Shown in pieces: positions 19,400-31,480 of a stretch of 64,000 bases of DNA (positions are counted from its first letter, which is position 1; every line of letters starts with the position of its first letter). The notes beneath the pieces were generated by a model, which saw only the letters and a program-made list of their open reading frames with translations, made no database searches and was not told the origin of the DNA. Position numbers and translations under genes: made by a program. This DNA is from Trichostrongylus colubriformis. Lineage: Eukaryota > Nematoda > Chromadorea > Rhabditida > Trichostrongylidae. The stretch spans positions 10,901,725 through 10,965,724 of the forward strand of contig OZ022260.1 in NCBI GenBank assembly GCA_963978905.1. The letters run 5' to 3'.

Positions 19400-21940
19400 T
19401 CATGCGTCACGCACACGTAAAGACGAAATACCTATATCCATGCGAACGAAATACGGGTAAGTATATACGCATAGACCTAATATAATGAACAGAAAGATGA
19501 AACTAGCAAAAAATAATCATTAAAATAAAATACACAAGAAACCTTCTATAACGTCCTACTAATTCCTCTTCATAGGTGAGGATTGCGAGAAGATGTGGAG
19601 CTGTACATATGCTGGCGATACAATGTTGCATTCAGGCTACCAGGTGCAAATCATACCACATATTTCAACCTATCAAATAGTCCTGGAATTGATGAGTTCA
19701 CACAATAGCGCTCAAAAGCCTTTGGCCAAAACTTTTTTGTCATAACTTTTTTTCTACTTGACCAAATTTGACAAAGTTTTAATATGTGGTGCCTGAACCT
19801 ATTGCCAACATTTCCTTCTACTTGAGTGCCGCTTGACACTTTTCATGTTTTTTTACAAGAGTTTGCTACAAGACCACCGAAAAAAAGTAAAAGGCTTGGT
19901 CAAGAAAAACGGCTTTCTTTACAAAAATAAAACGAGCAAGCCTCAGCGAACATTGATATTTTGTAGAAAGACCACGACTTTTGATGACAGCGGCACAGCG
20001 GGACGGCATAGCGATGGCACTCCAAAAACAAAAAATTTCATATAATAACGTAACCTACACCGTTGAGCTCCAAAATAGTATATTGAGTATGCAGTGTCTC
20101 CAAGAACAACACACCAAAATTTCCCTTAGATCGGTCCAGTCGCAAAAAAGTTACAAGTGAAAAATACAGTAAAAGACCATTTCCCCGATGACTTTTGAGC
20201 GCTACTGTACGAAAAAATGAAAAAAGAAAATAAATATTCGTGGGGAATGTTCGTAAAATGCTTTACTGTACTTGTATCATCGAAATACTGCAAGTATTTG
20301 ATTTCAAGTGCTTGATTTCTATCATATCAGAGTTTATCTGTTTATTTAATTCATTTAGTAATGCGTATAAGCGGAAAAAGGTCTGCATAGACATTCGTAT
20401 TAGTTCAAGATAGATAGTTTCTCCTGCACGTGTGTTGTGGCGCGTCTTCGTGTGCATAAACAAGTAAACAAAATAAATAAATATTCACCTGTAGTAGATG
20501 GTGTCCATGATCGGTTGATAGTTTACAATATTGGCTGGCAGGTGTTATGTTTCATTGCATGCCCAGCAACAAAGTTTCTTACTAATAAATTTGTTAGGAT
20601 GGTTTGTGCCTGGCTAAAAGTATGTCATTCCAATAAATTTTCCAAGTTCTCTGTGACGTCAGGAGAAAAATTAATACATCGTGATAATGATGGTTAGCAG
20701 ATTCTCTTATCTATCTCTCAAAAACTGTTGTCGAAGCTGACATCAATGCGGGTGAGAGTTAGGTCTGCATAGTAAAAGCAGAAGGTAAGAGCTCTAATTT
20801 CGAATTGCATAATCATTTTTTAGTTTCATAACAAACGAATCCAAAAAAAAACTGACTACGTTATTTGCTCCCAAAAATTTGTCCACGCTGCTATCACTAC
20901 TGTGATTTAACGAGTATTTAACTTCGAAAGTTATTATACGTATTATACGAAAATGAAGTGCTATATGGATACACGAGGGACGGGGGGGGGGGGAGGAGCG
21001 GTCTATTCACCCGGAGCTCTTTACGGTTTCAGGTTCAGCTTAAATCCACTTGATACGACTCAAAACCAATTTTCGTTTGATTTCTCTATCTTCATTGGTT
21101 TTGTCTATGTAGGATGTTTACAAATGCATTTGCCTAGTATGGCTCCTCCTCCTCCCGTATCCTTATGCCTTGAAGGCTAGGAACAGTGGAAAAGCTCTCA
21201 AAGACACTGAAAGGGGTAACCTTGGCTGATTATGGTTAGCGCAACAGCAGAGGAAGAACTCAATGAGACAGCAAAAAGATAAGATCCCTCTCTCACTCCT
21301 CCTTTTGGCACCCTCTGCATCACTAGCCGCCGAGGGGTAGGGGCAGGCGGCGAGGGACTATGTCATGCCGATACTAGCGTTCTAATAACGTCGCAGCAAC
21401 TCGGCCAGCGGAGCGCTGCATCTCGAAGCCAAGAGCTATGTGATCGCGGTAATGACCCCAAAAGCACGCTATTCAATGCGAGTTCTGCCACAAATTATTC
21501 CTTGATTGCTGGCTTTTTCTCGTACGAAAAACATCCTCTCCAATTCTGCTTCTCTTCAATGCTCCCTCCACCGGTGCCATTAATTTCTTGAAATATTTGA
21601 GGAAAATAACCCAATATTGCTAAGGCATCGTTTCCGTGACCATTATTTACTTTTTATTAAAGCAATATAATGTCTTAGTGTTCAGTCGAGGTATTAGTGC
21701 TGCCCTGCTAGTTCCACTTTTTTGCCTTTTAACTATTTCAACAATTATTGTTAGTGTTTGAATTTAATGGGAGGCTGGCTTGGACTGCGAAAAGATTTCC
21801 ACTTTGTGGAAGTCTCATTTTCTCCGTTACTGGCTTCATCGACGCCATTTCTCGTTTCTTCGTTTTTTTTTCTTATTCTATTGAAGCTATTCGGGAATAA
21901 AATAAACATCCTAAACATCCATTCTCTGAAAATTCTGTTG
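19400..21940. other. intergenic region upstream of TMEM144 copy 1
   Basis: There are only short open frames and low-complexity AT-rich sequence, with a G run at about 20980-20990. No promoter element can be named with confidence. Confidence 0.4.
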
Positions 21941-21941
21941 C

Positions 21942-21943
21942 AG
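21942..21943 (+). promoter_or_regulatory. putative spliced-leader acceptor abutting start codon
   Basis: TTCTGTTGCAG is followed directly by ATG at 21944. The paralogue at 31481 has the same arrangement (TTTCCATTGCAG then ATG). With no recognised upstream exon, this suggests trans-splicing that leaves no native 5' UTR; a cis-spliced 5' UTR exon remains possible. Confidence 0.5.
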
Positions 21944-24900
21944 ATGGCCTTAGGCATCGGTTTAGTCGCCTGTGCCATCTCGTCCGTATTTTTCGGAACG
22001 ATGTTCGTTCCAATCAAGAAGTTCGATGCCGGAGATGGTATCTGTTTAAATTCTTTCTGAATTTCTTCCCACAAAGTGGTATGAAGAAAATCCAAATAGA
22101 ACTAAGACTATCAATAATAAGGTTTCATTGAGGCATGTTTGCTCAATGGGTGATTTCATCTGCGGTTCTAATGGTTGGCTTCGCTGTCTTCTGCCTTCAA
22201 GGATTTCCTGGCTTCTTCCCATTAGCAATGCTGGGCGGAGCGTTTTGGGCTATAGGTAACTTTTCAGGTTTTCAAATTTCCAAAGATACTTTGTAATTTC
22301 CATCGAAGTGAATTTCCAACGAGTTAATCAACGAAAAGGATGAGCTTGTCGGCATCCATCAATCGCCATCTGTGATTCCATCAGACTGAACTCTGCTCAT
22401 TTGAAAAGTCCATCACGCAGGTCCTTCTAGTACCATTAAAAAATCTTCCTGCGATTTTGCATTGAGTTCGTGGGCACGGCGCATTTCGAGATAGGGATCA
22501 AGGTTAATCTCTTCATTTTCATCATCCACTTTTCATTCCAGGTAATGCCACGGCAATTCCAATTATTTCGAGACTGGGAATGACTATCGGTATCCTTATA
22601 TGGAACATAACGAATTGCTTGACCGGATGGGCTGGAGGAAGGTAGAGATGCGCTCGCCCTTTGCTATTTTGTGATCTAATCAAAATATTCTCAGATTCGG
22701 CCTTTTTGGCATGAAGGCTAATCCACCTGCCAGCGAAATTCTGAATTACGGTGGACTGGTTTGTGTAATAATAGGGTGAGCTTTAATTTCGTATTTCTTT
22801 GGTTCTTCATCGGTCATCGGAAATGTATGCTCTCAGATGGTAATATCGTGGATGTGGGACCGAAAACTATAAGTGAAGAGAGATTGAATGATGCGAAGCC
22901 AGAGAACCACCGAACATTTTCTAGTACAAACGATCACTTTAGTAGGTGGCGTAGGTTTCCACTAAAGGCCGCCTTTATACTCTGCGGCATCGGCAGGACT
23001 CGACGGGCAGGGGACGGAAGGCGATCTGAATGACGCAAAATGTAAGACACCGACATCGCACTCGCGCAGAGACGCTAGAAACAGCGTCAACGCCGCAGAG
23101 TATGAAGATGACCTGAACCCTTACATCGGTGGAAGAAGGAATGGACGCATGTCGCCATAGTAGGAGCTGTCTGGATAGGGACACCTCTGGGGAAAGAGAT
23201 CGAAAATCAAAACTTCAACTCTTCAATTGGTCGTTAGCGAGTGGAAAGCTGTGCTACAAATCAAACTCTGGCATATCTTACGTTTTGCTTTTAGTACTCA
23301 CCCTGTCCCAAAGACTAAGGAAACCTAGATATCGAAAGGTTTGACAATCTAACTTCATTTACGAGCTTTCAGAGGTATCTTGTTCTCAAGGGTCAAGAGC
23401 GAAACTGGCGGGAGCAAGGAGGCGGAGGTGATCCCTAGCAAGATAAAGGCCACTGCAAAAGTGAGTTAACCAGGGCTTGGAGAATTTTCTCGAAAGATTT
23501 CGAAAAATCGTCACATGCTCTACCAGCCTCACCTAGTTCTATTCAGTATACCGCTGCTGGAGCAGAGACAGTACGTCTTACTCATGACGAGACATCACCT
23601 GAAAAGGAGCCCGACGATCTGGAAGAGGTCATTACTCGTCCTGGACACGATAGCAGACAGAGGCTTATGTCAGTTTTCTAATTTCATACATTGTAAAAAA
23701 AAACAAGTGTTAAGTGAGGGGCAATGACTGAGTGAAGAGAACTATAGCCTCAAGGACCTTTCCTCCGGAAACCACTGAAAATCCACTAGTTACTATAAAT
23801 GTTACAGGCAATAATACAAGTTATACACTTTTTCTTTGAGGTGCTATCGCAATGAGGGGGGCATTTCACAAAATGTTCCATTTATGAGTACCTCTGAAGG
23901 ATTTTTGAGGGGTGACTCTGCATATTCACTTCCGTACTATTGAGCACGTAAAATTAATGTTTGATGACCTTTCCATATTCGGTCTTAATTATACCAATCA
24001 CTGCCTTTAAATACAGTGATGGGGGTGATATGTATGAGTAATGTAAACTCCGAAAGTGAGTCATCTCAATAGAAGCTACGGGTCCTGGAACGCTTATGTG
24101 GCGAAGATATCGATAAAAAGGAGTGTCGTCGGAGATTATAAGAGCCATATTCTTCAATAGCCACCATTTGCTTTAACAGTGCTAGCCCCTTTTGCTAACA
24201 GAGCTCGCCTCTATGTACTCGGAGTCATCTGTGGGAAGGTGGTCCCATTTATTATATTTTTGACAGTTCCATTCTATTTTCTCTTCACTTTTATATCAGC
24301 AAGCACCTGAAGGTTAGCCACAAATAATTCTTTGATATTTGGCCCTGGCTCTCCCTACCCCCAGACTTTTAGAAATGCCAAATTAAGGAAATGTACCTAG
24401 AAATTGCATTGTCGATTATTTTTGCCCAAAACCTCCTTGGTTTCAGAGGATTCGCTATGGCTCTTGCTGCCGGTGTTTGTTACGGGATGACATTTGTACC
24501 GGTTATCTATATGATGGACAATCCTAACAAATTTCCGAACCATCCAACTGATGGACTCGCTTACGTGTTTTCTCATTATTTTGGGATTTTCCTCACCTCA
24601 ACAGCATTATTTGTCGGTTATGCTGTGATAAAGTGAGTACTAAAGCGAATGTGTTTTTTTACCTTTGCATTTTGACGGGTACGGAGGGTTGCGCTTCATG
24701 ACAGGTTCGTTTTTTGCATATTGGAACTTTTTATTATAAATTTCGTGAGTCTCGAGATATGGGACGTGCCACGCCCTAGACATCTGATCCGAGGAGCTTG
24801 GCCGAGCTGTTGCGATGTCCACAATTCCTTCCAAAGGGGTAGCGCATGGTGTGGGATCCCCAAAGGTGCGGAGAAACCCTCTGGTGTCGCGCAGGGCTCA

Positions 24901-25869
24901 TCCAGGGTTGGTCTGTGCACTTTTCTAGCCAGCTGTCACGAGCTAATCAGCTGGGAGCTTAGACGGAGTGGATTATAATGCTATCAGTTTTCACTACATC
25001 CTTGACTCTACACTATTCCTTACCAAAGCCACCCGTATTGAGCGCTGCTCATATCTTGGTCATTCTCACTTTTCATTTCTAACAAGACCTTCTCTGAAAA
25101 TATTTCTCCAGGAAAAATCGTCCAGTGGTTCCATCATATATCGTTCTGCCATCGCTCCTTGCGGGGCTGCTATGGGGCATTGCCCAGTCGTCGTTTTTCG
25201 TCGCCAATCAGCACCTCTCTCAAGCTGTGACCTTTCCAATTATCACCATGCTTCCTGGATGTGTCTCATCAGCTTGGAGCATACTGTACTTTCATGAAAT
25301 CAAGGTGAGCCGGTTGAAGAATAATAAGTACCTACACTCGATAAATGCGTTCATCGCCTTGTAATGTAGTGTACGAATTAAAGGAATCGTGCACGGAAAA
25401 ATGAGTATTTCTACTACCCATGTATTTATGTTGCATTTGCTTAATGAGAGCCGCATGCAAAGTTTCACGCGAAAAAGTGAGTATTCGGCCAATATGCAGC
25501 TCCTTAAAGTGGCGGCCAAGGGGGCGGAGCCTCAAAGTAAATGCCCGCCCCGTCGTCCACCGCTTTTGGGGATGAAATGTAGGACTGTTTACGTAACTTT
25601 CCGTTCCCACAAAGGGTCTCCGAGCCTATGCGTATCGTACTTCCTCAGATTGCTTTTCAATTACCATTTTGACTATCTATGATCAATACTATAGAATTTC
25701 CATATATTTCTAAATGTCTATTATATATTACATAGGAACTTGATAGGAACTTGTGATAATTGGAACATCATTATAGGGTAGCCGGAATCTCAAAATTCTC
25801 GCTGTCGCCATGCTGGTGACGTTAAGTGGAGCTGTATTGGTTGGATTGTCGAAGACTGTTAATCTGTGA
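21944..25869 (+). CDS. TMEM144: TMEM144-family multispan membrane protein, copy 1, 9 exons
   Basis: The product is a 359-aa integral membrane protein of the TMEM144 family (drug/metabolite-transporter-like fold, putative carbohydrate transporter; substrate not established). Exons are 21944-22037, 22133-22255, 22542-22641, 22695-22775, 23373-23460, 23547-23668, 24447-24632, 25112-25304 and 25777-25869. Hallmarks in order are FFGTMFVPIKKFDAGDG in exon 1, FAQWV and PLAMLGGAFWAIG in exon 2, ILIWNITNCLTGWAGGRFG across exons 3-4, a hydrophilic loop in exons 5-6, YGMTFVPVIYM and YVFSHYFGIFLTST in exon 7, and WGIAQSSFFVANQHLSQAVT with FPIITMLPG in exon 8. The two FGTMFVP / YGMTFVP halves reflect the internal duplication of this fold. 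A paralogue with identical gene structure starts at 31481. Confidence 0.92.
22967..23114. mobile_element. family G foldback MITE in intron 4 of TMEM144 copy 1
   Basis: The left end GGCCGCCTTTATACTCTGCGG is inverted against CCGCAGAGTATGAAGATGACC on the right. The ends match the other family G copies. It lies wholly within the intron between 22775 and 23373. Confidence 0.7.
23995..24130 (+). repeat. dispersed repeat family L, partial copy
   Basis: The segment TTTAAATACAGTGATGGGGGTGATATG, then GGGTCCTGGAACG and GTGGCGAAGA, follows the same order as at 28715-28870, 34070-34400 and 55505-55860. It is a partial copy in intron 6 of TMEM144 copy 1. Confidence 0.5.
25375..25615 (+). mobile_element. 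family F foldback element, left half only, in intron 8 of TMEM144 copy 1
   Basis: The sequence AAAGGAATCGTGCACGGAAAAATGAG, then CATGCAAAGTTTCACGCGAAAAAGTGAG, then CCCCGTCGTCCACCG, matches the left arm and centre of the full elements at 38789-39226 and 62959-63393. The inverted right arm is missing, so this is a half element. Confidence 0.75.
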
Positions 25870-26374
25870 TGATTTGTGATAACCTCTGATAATAACTTAT
25901 TTATTCCTCGCTCATCTGAATTTCACCTATTTCAGGTGAAATTATAGTATTTTAGAAGTCCGATTCAATAAGTATACCGTAATTTTGTTTCAACTGCTGT
26001 GATCGATTCTCATATCACCTCGTTTTTCACTTCTGCTGCTAACAAATTTTGTACAAAATTAATTATTTATTATGTTACCGAAGTTGTTTGTTGGCTTAGT
26101 GCCGGTGTTTACTCATGCTTCCCGTTGCTTATTTTTGAATGTTGTCAAATAGTTCAGATACAGTTGTCCTTGGTACAAGCCATATGTGCTTCACAGCCTG
26201 AACGTGCTGAATGTATAGGAAGAGTGAGATCTAGCAGTGCACGCTTTCCTTTGGTGTGCCCCACTGCACGCCAGCTGCAACGCCTGTTGTCATTCCACCC
26301 ATACGCTTCAACCGCCCGCTGTTTTTTTTTTCAAATTTGATGCTGCTGTGATTTTTATTCTAAATATTGCATTG

Positions 26375-26509
26375 AGAAATAAGTCACTGCCGTTTTTATT
26401 CTCTGTGTTTCGCACGTTTTACCTTCTTTCGACGAAGCTCACATATGTGTTCGATAGAGCTTTTTCTGATCCAAAAAACGATTTTATTTTTTCTAGATTT
26501 CTTTGATAG
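26375..26509 (+). repeat. 135-bp direct repeat, copy A
   Basis: By eye, identical over all 135 bases to 26833-26967. It begins AGAAATAAGTCACTGCCG and ends AGATTTCTTTGATAG. A diverged inverted copy lies at 27250-27338. The function is unknown. Confidence 0.9.
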
Positions 26510-26832
26510 CTCAATATTTATGAGGTTTGGAAATGAAGTAAACTGGAGGCAAAAATTTGCACTCTCAACATTCCCTCTTCTTCGACTGCCATCGAGGTCA
26601 AAAAAAGTATGCGCATATGTTTTCGATAAAGCTTATCTTTACAAAACGGTTTCATTTATCTTTGATCGTTTGATTGTTTGTCATTTTTAGGGTTTCAAAT
26701 GGAGCAATTTGTAGGGAAAAAATCTGCACTTGGCCCATAGAGGTTCAAAAAAGCTGACCTATTCCACATCAGATGGAATCAAGGGGAAAAAGACTTGAGG
26801 GATTTCCTGTACGATTCTTGTACGATAAAAGA

Positions 26833-26967
26833 AGAAATAAGTCACTGCCGTTTTTATTCTCTGTGTTTCGCACGTTTTACCTTCTTTCGACGAAGCTCAC
26901 ATATGTGTTCGATAGAGCTTTTTCTGATCCAAAAAACGATTTTATTTTTTCTAGATTTCTTTGATAG
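26833..26967 (+). repeat. 135-bp direct repeat, copy B
   Basis: Identical to 26375-26509, starting 458 bp downstream. The intervening DNA includes a loosely similar stretch (about 26605-26665, with GTATGCGCATATGTTTTCGATAAAGC). The identity implies a recent duplication or gene conversion. Confidence 0.9.
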
Positions 26968-27249
26968 TGTTTGGTGGATGTTTTGAGAAAAAAACTGCGG
27001 AGGTAGGTTTTTGCTGGTTCTGAGCCTCAAAAGTATCATATTATGGAAGTATTCAAGAGGCGAGTGGCATCTTAGGCACGATCGATTGACCCATTTATGC
27101 ATATTCTCTTCAATCTCGATGGTAGGCGAGGAACAGAAGATACCGAAAGTGCATATTTTTGCTGGGTACTGCTTTTGTAAGCCTTGAAAACAGCAAACAG
27201 ATAAGCGATTTGAATAAAGAGCAATACCGCAACGTTTTAAGCAGAACAA

Positions 27250-27338
27250 GCTCTATCGAACACATCTATACGCTTTGTCGAAAGGTGAAGAGAACCTTGC
27301 GAAACTCAGAGAATAAAAACGGCGGGAACTTATTCCTC
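27250..27338 (-). repeat. diverged inverted copy of the 135-bp repeat
   Basis: Read on the minus strand it contains CCGTTTTTATTCTCTGAGTTTCGCA and GTGTTCGATAGAGC, matching the 135-bp repeat at roughly four fifths of positions. Confidence 0.7.
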
Positions 27339-27339
27339 A

Positions 27340-28355
27340 ATCCACTAAGTAAGAAGACTGATTCATCTTGATCGTCATCGTCATCATGATTCATTGTCAT
27401 CACCTGAAATAAATTCTGAGAGCGTTGGAAGATTAGTGCAACATTAGTACTCAGGAAAAAAGGTGGGAAATCTCCTAAGGCTCTTCTATCCACCACCTAT
27501 CGAATCTGGGGTGTGCGTTAAGACTGCCCAACGAGGTCAGGTCACGCGAACAGGCGGCCGCTGAGCTTCATAGGGCGCGGTCAATTCACAACGATACTAG
27601 CAAGGAAAACCTAACTTGCATGGCTAATGACCTAGTGGACAGTCGTGCCCCATTAATTTCATCACCTCACCGCAACACATTAGAGGGAGTATCGATTGGT
27701 TGCGCGCAAAATCGATACTTATCCCCTATCGCAGAATGCTATTCGAAGAGCAGGAACAAGGTTTTCATTGTTATTGTAGTGATAATATCGTGGTCATTGC
27801 CCTTCATATCATTGCCGTAACCTATTTCAAATACTCAGCGACACCGGTAGGGTTCATTTTCCGAACTCGCTGGCTAGCATCCAGTCTTGTGTACTCGGCC
27901 GCCACATCAAGGTACTGAACGTACTAGTGTTCCACACATCGACTTTGGATTTGTGCTTTTCAGGCGTTATCCACGTATTTCGAGTTGAAAATGCAAGGCA
28001 CTACTGTCCTTCCTCATGCGACAGCCGTCCGTCCAAATCAGTACTCTGATGCCGTAAGTTTGAAGAGTTTCTGGAATGGCGATGTGGCAGCATGCAGTTG
28101 GTCCTCATGGACGGTCGAGAATTGTGGAAACGCTACCATTTCTTCACATGAAGCGTGTAAAGTGAGCTAGAAGGTTTCATGCTGGGATGGATGCGTGTGC
28201 AGGAGGGGTAGTTACAAGCTCCCAAAGAGTATCCCCCTTCTGTTTGACAGCTCAGACCGCCAACGCACGCTGCACGTCTGAGAATGAACCAAGCAATTAT
28301 TGATTTTTGATAGCTGCTGATTATCGCCGCAGCCAGCGATGCGAAGATTGTCACA
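27340..28355. other. intergenic, no recognised gene
   Basis: Short open frames only, with no conserved motif or splice-consistent exon set recognised. It contains a short CATCGTCATC-type stretch near 27375-27400. Confidence 0.4.
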
Positions 28356-28359
28356 GGTA

Positions 28360-28504
28360 CAGTCGATTTCGCAGCGCTTGATTGGGCGTGGCCTGCGGAC
28401 TTGGCTGAGTGGCGAGAGTGCGAGTGTATGGCTAGGTGAGAGAGCTTATACCCTCTCACTCAAGTCCGTAGGCCACGTCCAATCAAGCGCTGCGAAATGA
28501 ACTG
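28360..28504. mobile_element. family K MITE (CAGT ends, TA target), copy 1
   Basis: TA precedes CAGTCGATTTCGCAGCGCTTG, and the inverted end CAAGCGCTGCGAAATGAACTG is followed by TA. Inner inverted blocks are TTGGGCGTGGCCTGCGGACTT and AAGTCCGTAGGCCACGTCCAA. CAGT ends on a TA target are typical of Tc1-type elements. There is no transposase. Confidence 0.75.
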
Positions 28505-28714
28505 TATGCTGAGTGGCGGGCAAAAACTTCGGTCTCGAAAGGGACTCAAAAACGCATTTTATGCTTTCCGGCCCTATGTGCTAATCCACTACTCCTTTCA
28601 CCTTTACCTCAGCTACTGAATGGTATATTTACCATAGCTTATCAGCACTCATACGCACGTATAACGGGTTGAGCCGCTTGGCCAATATCGGCATCGAACC
28701 GTGAAGCTGCACGT

Positions 28715-28870
28715 GTAAAGGCAGTGATAGGGATAATGTGGGTGATAGGGAGATGAAGATATTCACTTGAAAACTGCGGGTCCAGGGAGCGTAACTGTGG
28801 TGAAATCTCCCACGAAAAAAGCGCTCCTGAGCTGTGGAGGAAGCGCTTTTTTAGCCCTTTCTTGGCTGGG
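28715..28870 (+). repeat. dispersed repeat family L, partial copy
   Basis: AAAGGCAGTGATAGGGATAATGTGGGTG, then GTGGTGAAATCTCCC, then CTGAGCTGTGGAGGAAGCG, matches the 34070-34400 copy in order. Confidence 0.6.
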
Positions 28871-29114
28871 TCCGATTTCTAGGGTTGACTTTGCCGAGGA
28901 ATTACTGAGGTGCAGTGTAGAGTGAGCATACTATACTCACTATCAATACGCCTTATCGTATCGTATTGAAGCCGTATTGAACGAGGTGACGTGGTGCACG
29001 ATGTGTCAGCTTCCGTGAAGAAAGCGTCCACCGGTCAGTATCAAAGACTGGAATGAATGATGCAACGAATTGCCCCTACCACTGCCTCCAAGTAGATACT
29101 GATTTTGATGTTTT

Positions 29115-30075
29115 TGATGACAGCTGTTCAAAACAGAGTGTCGGTAAACGGACAAATGTGCGGCGGTACTCACTGCCGCGACGCATGAGCTCGCGCGTCG
29201 CGGCCTCCATCATGGCGCGCGCTGGCATGCTCATGAGCTCTAGGTCTTCTTATCCCATCGGGCAAGGCTCTTCGTGAGCAGCATAGAGATCCTCGACTAC
29301 TAAGGTGTGTGTAAAAGAGTGACTCCTAACTCGCCGCTAAAGCGGCGAGCCAAGACATGGGGGCTATATGGGCAGTCGCCAAATATCGTTGTTGTGCTTA
29401 TGACATCGGTGAGAAGAAAACACACTCGTCATCACAGAATACACTGGAGTGTATATTTTTACCTAAGCCTGCAAGGGAAGGAAGCCCCGACGTGGGGTTA
29501 ATATGGGCCGTCGTCAAATATCGTTGTTGAGTTTATGACATCGGTGAGAAGAAAGCTACACTTGTCATCACAGAATGTATACTCAAGTGTATATTTTAAC
29601 CTAAGCCTGCGAGGGAAGGAAGCCCCGACGTGGGGCCTAATATGGGGTGTCGCCAAATATCGTTGTCGAGCTAGTATCGGTGAGACGGAAGCAACTCTAC
29701 ATTCGCCTCTAAAGCGCGCCGACCCTACAACAACGGGTACCGAAAGCTTCCGCAAGTACTAAATTGGCGATTTGGAATTCCAATCGCTATGACAACAGAT
29801 CCTTCCCCTCTTCTTCACCGCTGCCCCACAGTACCCTCCGTCTCAGCGAACCATCCAGAAAGAGCAACGTTGGCTTCCCTACCAATCATGCGTAGTGCAC
29901 TTTGCAAGTATCTCGCCACGTGCTCTCTCTTACGCGGAGTGCGCAGACGGAGCGACGAAACGGGAGAAAGCCTGTGCCCACTGACGACGAACCGCGACGC
30001 AAGCTCACGCGTTGCGGTAGTGAGTACCTCCGCACATTTGTCCGTTTACCATTCCTCTTCAAAACAATGTCTCAC
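29115..30075. mobile_element. non-autonomous element with about 50-bp inverted ends and internal tandem repeats
   Basis: The left arm at 29141-29192 contains GTAAACGGACAAATGTGCGG then CGGTACTCACTGCCGCGACGC. The right arm at 30000-30052 is its inverse (GCGTTGCGGTAGTGAGTACC then CCGCACATTTGTCCGTTTAC). The similarity extends weakly outward (GTTCAAAACA / TTGTTTTGAA). The interior has three tandem units and no transposase, so it looks like a MITE-like carrier. Confidence 0.65.
29357..29690 (+). repeat. tandem repeat, about 135-139-bp unit
   Basis: The anchor AAATATCGTTGTT(G) occurs at 29381, 29516 and 29655. Between anchors the units share ACATCGGTGAGAAGAAA, GTCATCACAGAAT, an imperfect palindrome around GTATA..CAAGTGTATATTTT and AAGGAAGCCCCGACGTGGGG. 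There are two full units and one partial. Confidence 0.85.
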
Positions 30076-30212
30076 ACGTGTGAAGTGAACTCTTGTGAAT
30101 GCGTAGCTTTAGGTCATGACGCGACGTTGCGCGAGTGTGCGGTGTTTCGCACGCGACACATTTGAGATGGAGCTGCAGGAAGGCCTTGGTGTCATCTAAT
30201 GCGCCGAAAATA

Positions 30213-30335
30213 CAGTGCAGTTCCTGAGGGCTGGCAGGGCGTGGCCTACAGAGTTGGGTGAGAGTGTGTGGCTGGGTGAGAGAGATCGATACAAGTCCGT
30301 AGGCCTCGCCCTCCCAGCCGTCGGGAAATGGACTG
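30213..30335. mobile_element. family K MITE, copy 2
   Basis: TA then CAGTGCAGTTCCTGAGGGCTGG on the left. The right end is CCAGCCGTCGGGAAATGGACTG followed by TA. The inner blocks GCAGGGCGTGGCCTACAG and GTCCGTAGGCCTCGCCC are shared with the copies at 28360 and 50064. Confidence 0.7.
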
Positions 30336-30339
30336 TACG

Positions 30340-31478
30340 GCAAGTGGCGAATATGTGCGGTGCCGCTCCATGACCTCACATTGCAAGCCAGGATGCGAGT
30401 CACTGAACCGCCGTCAGATTTTGCGATTTTACGATTTGCGAATTTGCGATTCTGCGATCTTGCGGCATCGCACTTTCGCACGCAAAGCGGCATTGTGCAA
30501 TCTCAAGGTCGTAGTATCGAGTGAACATGAAGTTTCTCTGCAACTCGGCAAATCTGAGATTTCCTCACCTTCGTTCACAACCTAGCTGAGGTCCGTTCAT
30601 TCTGGGTACCTAAGGTGATTCATATTGGGTGGTGCTCATGAACAATCCGTTTTCTCCGGTTTTTCATAACGCCTTTCGTTCCCAAGAACCAGAACGTGCC
30701 ATTACCACTGCAATCACTCCGGAGGTGGGTCTGAAGTATGAAAAATGACTCTTCGGATCATAGCTACGTTGTCCTAACAGCGAGAGCTCTGTGACTTCCA
30801 TGAAGCGAAGGATCAGTCTTTACGAAATTCTCACGAGAGATCCACGACGGGAGCTGGTTCTGCTGCGCGAGGTGGCCCCTTATGCCGTAGGTACTCTAAA
30901 GCACGAGTGTGCCGACAGAAGGCTGTGAAAGTAGTAAGCCTCAGCTTGCTCCTGCTTTTAGAAAAACATTTCAGAAATAATTAACTCCAGTACTCTTATC
31001 ACTTTCATAATCTTCTGTTTTGTATACTAGGCAGAAATGGCCGCGAGCAAAATTATTTTTTGGCACCGCCTATAGGATTATGAGCTCGGAAGATCAATAC
31101 CGATATCAAATCATATCCGATGTGGCTTGAAGTGTCAATCCTCAGCCACATTCACCACTATCATCAGAAAACGTACTTTCATAACAGAATATTTTCAATG
31201 ACTGGAGGGGCCGAAGGCGGCGGGGTGCGAAATCGTATGCGCGCGATATCGCATAGTTCACATCATAGTTTTGATACTTCTGCTCTTTCTCGCTTCCCCC
31301 GCAGTACTGAGAAGTCAGCTTTCGACAGTACGTTAAGAATGAACGGATGTTAATTGAAAAATAATCCTAGTGAAGTAAGCTCCAATCAAACTCATTTTTT
31401 CAATGATTTCTATCCGAACCATTTGAAAAAAACACAGTATGTCTCAATCAAAAATACCTTAATTTTCGTTTCCATTGC
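30340..31478. other. intergenic upstream of TMEM144 copy 2
   Basis: An interspersed low-complexity run of (TTTGCGAT)-like words lies at 30416-30470 (GATTTTGCGATTTTACGATT). A similar run, GATTCTACGATTTTGCG, occurs at 41211-41255. No gene was recognised. Confidence 0.45.
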
Positions 31479-31480
31479 AG
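31479..31480 (+). promoter_or_regulatory. putative spliced-leader acceptor abutting start codon
   Basis: TTCCATTGCAG ends immediately before the ATG at 31481, as in the paralogue. It is best read as a trans-splice acceptor, with a cis 5' UTR intron as the alternative. Confidence 0.5.

Noticed and set aside
24700..24970. possible tRNA-like or SINE head near CTTGGCCGAGCTGTTGCG
   Set aside because: It has an A-box-like string but no B-box at the right distance and no second copy in the window.
30059..30493. 144-codon minus-strand open frame
   Set aside because: It spans a family K MITE and the edge of the 29115-30075 element, so it is a repeat shadow.
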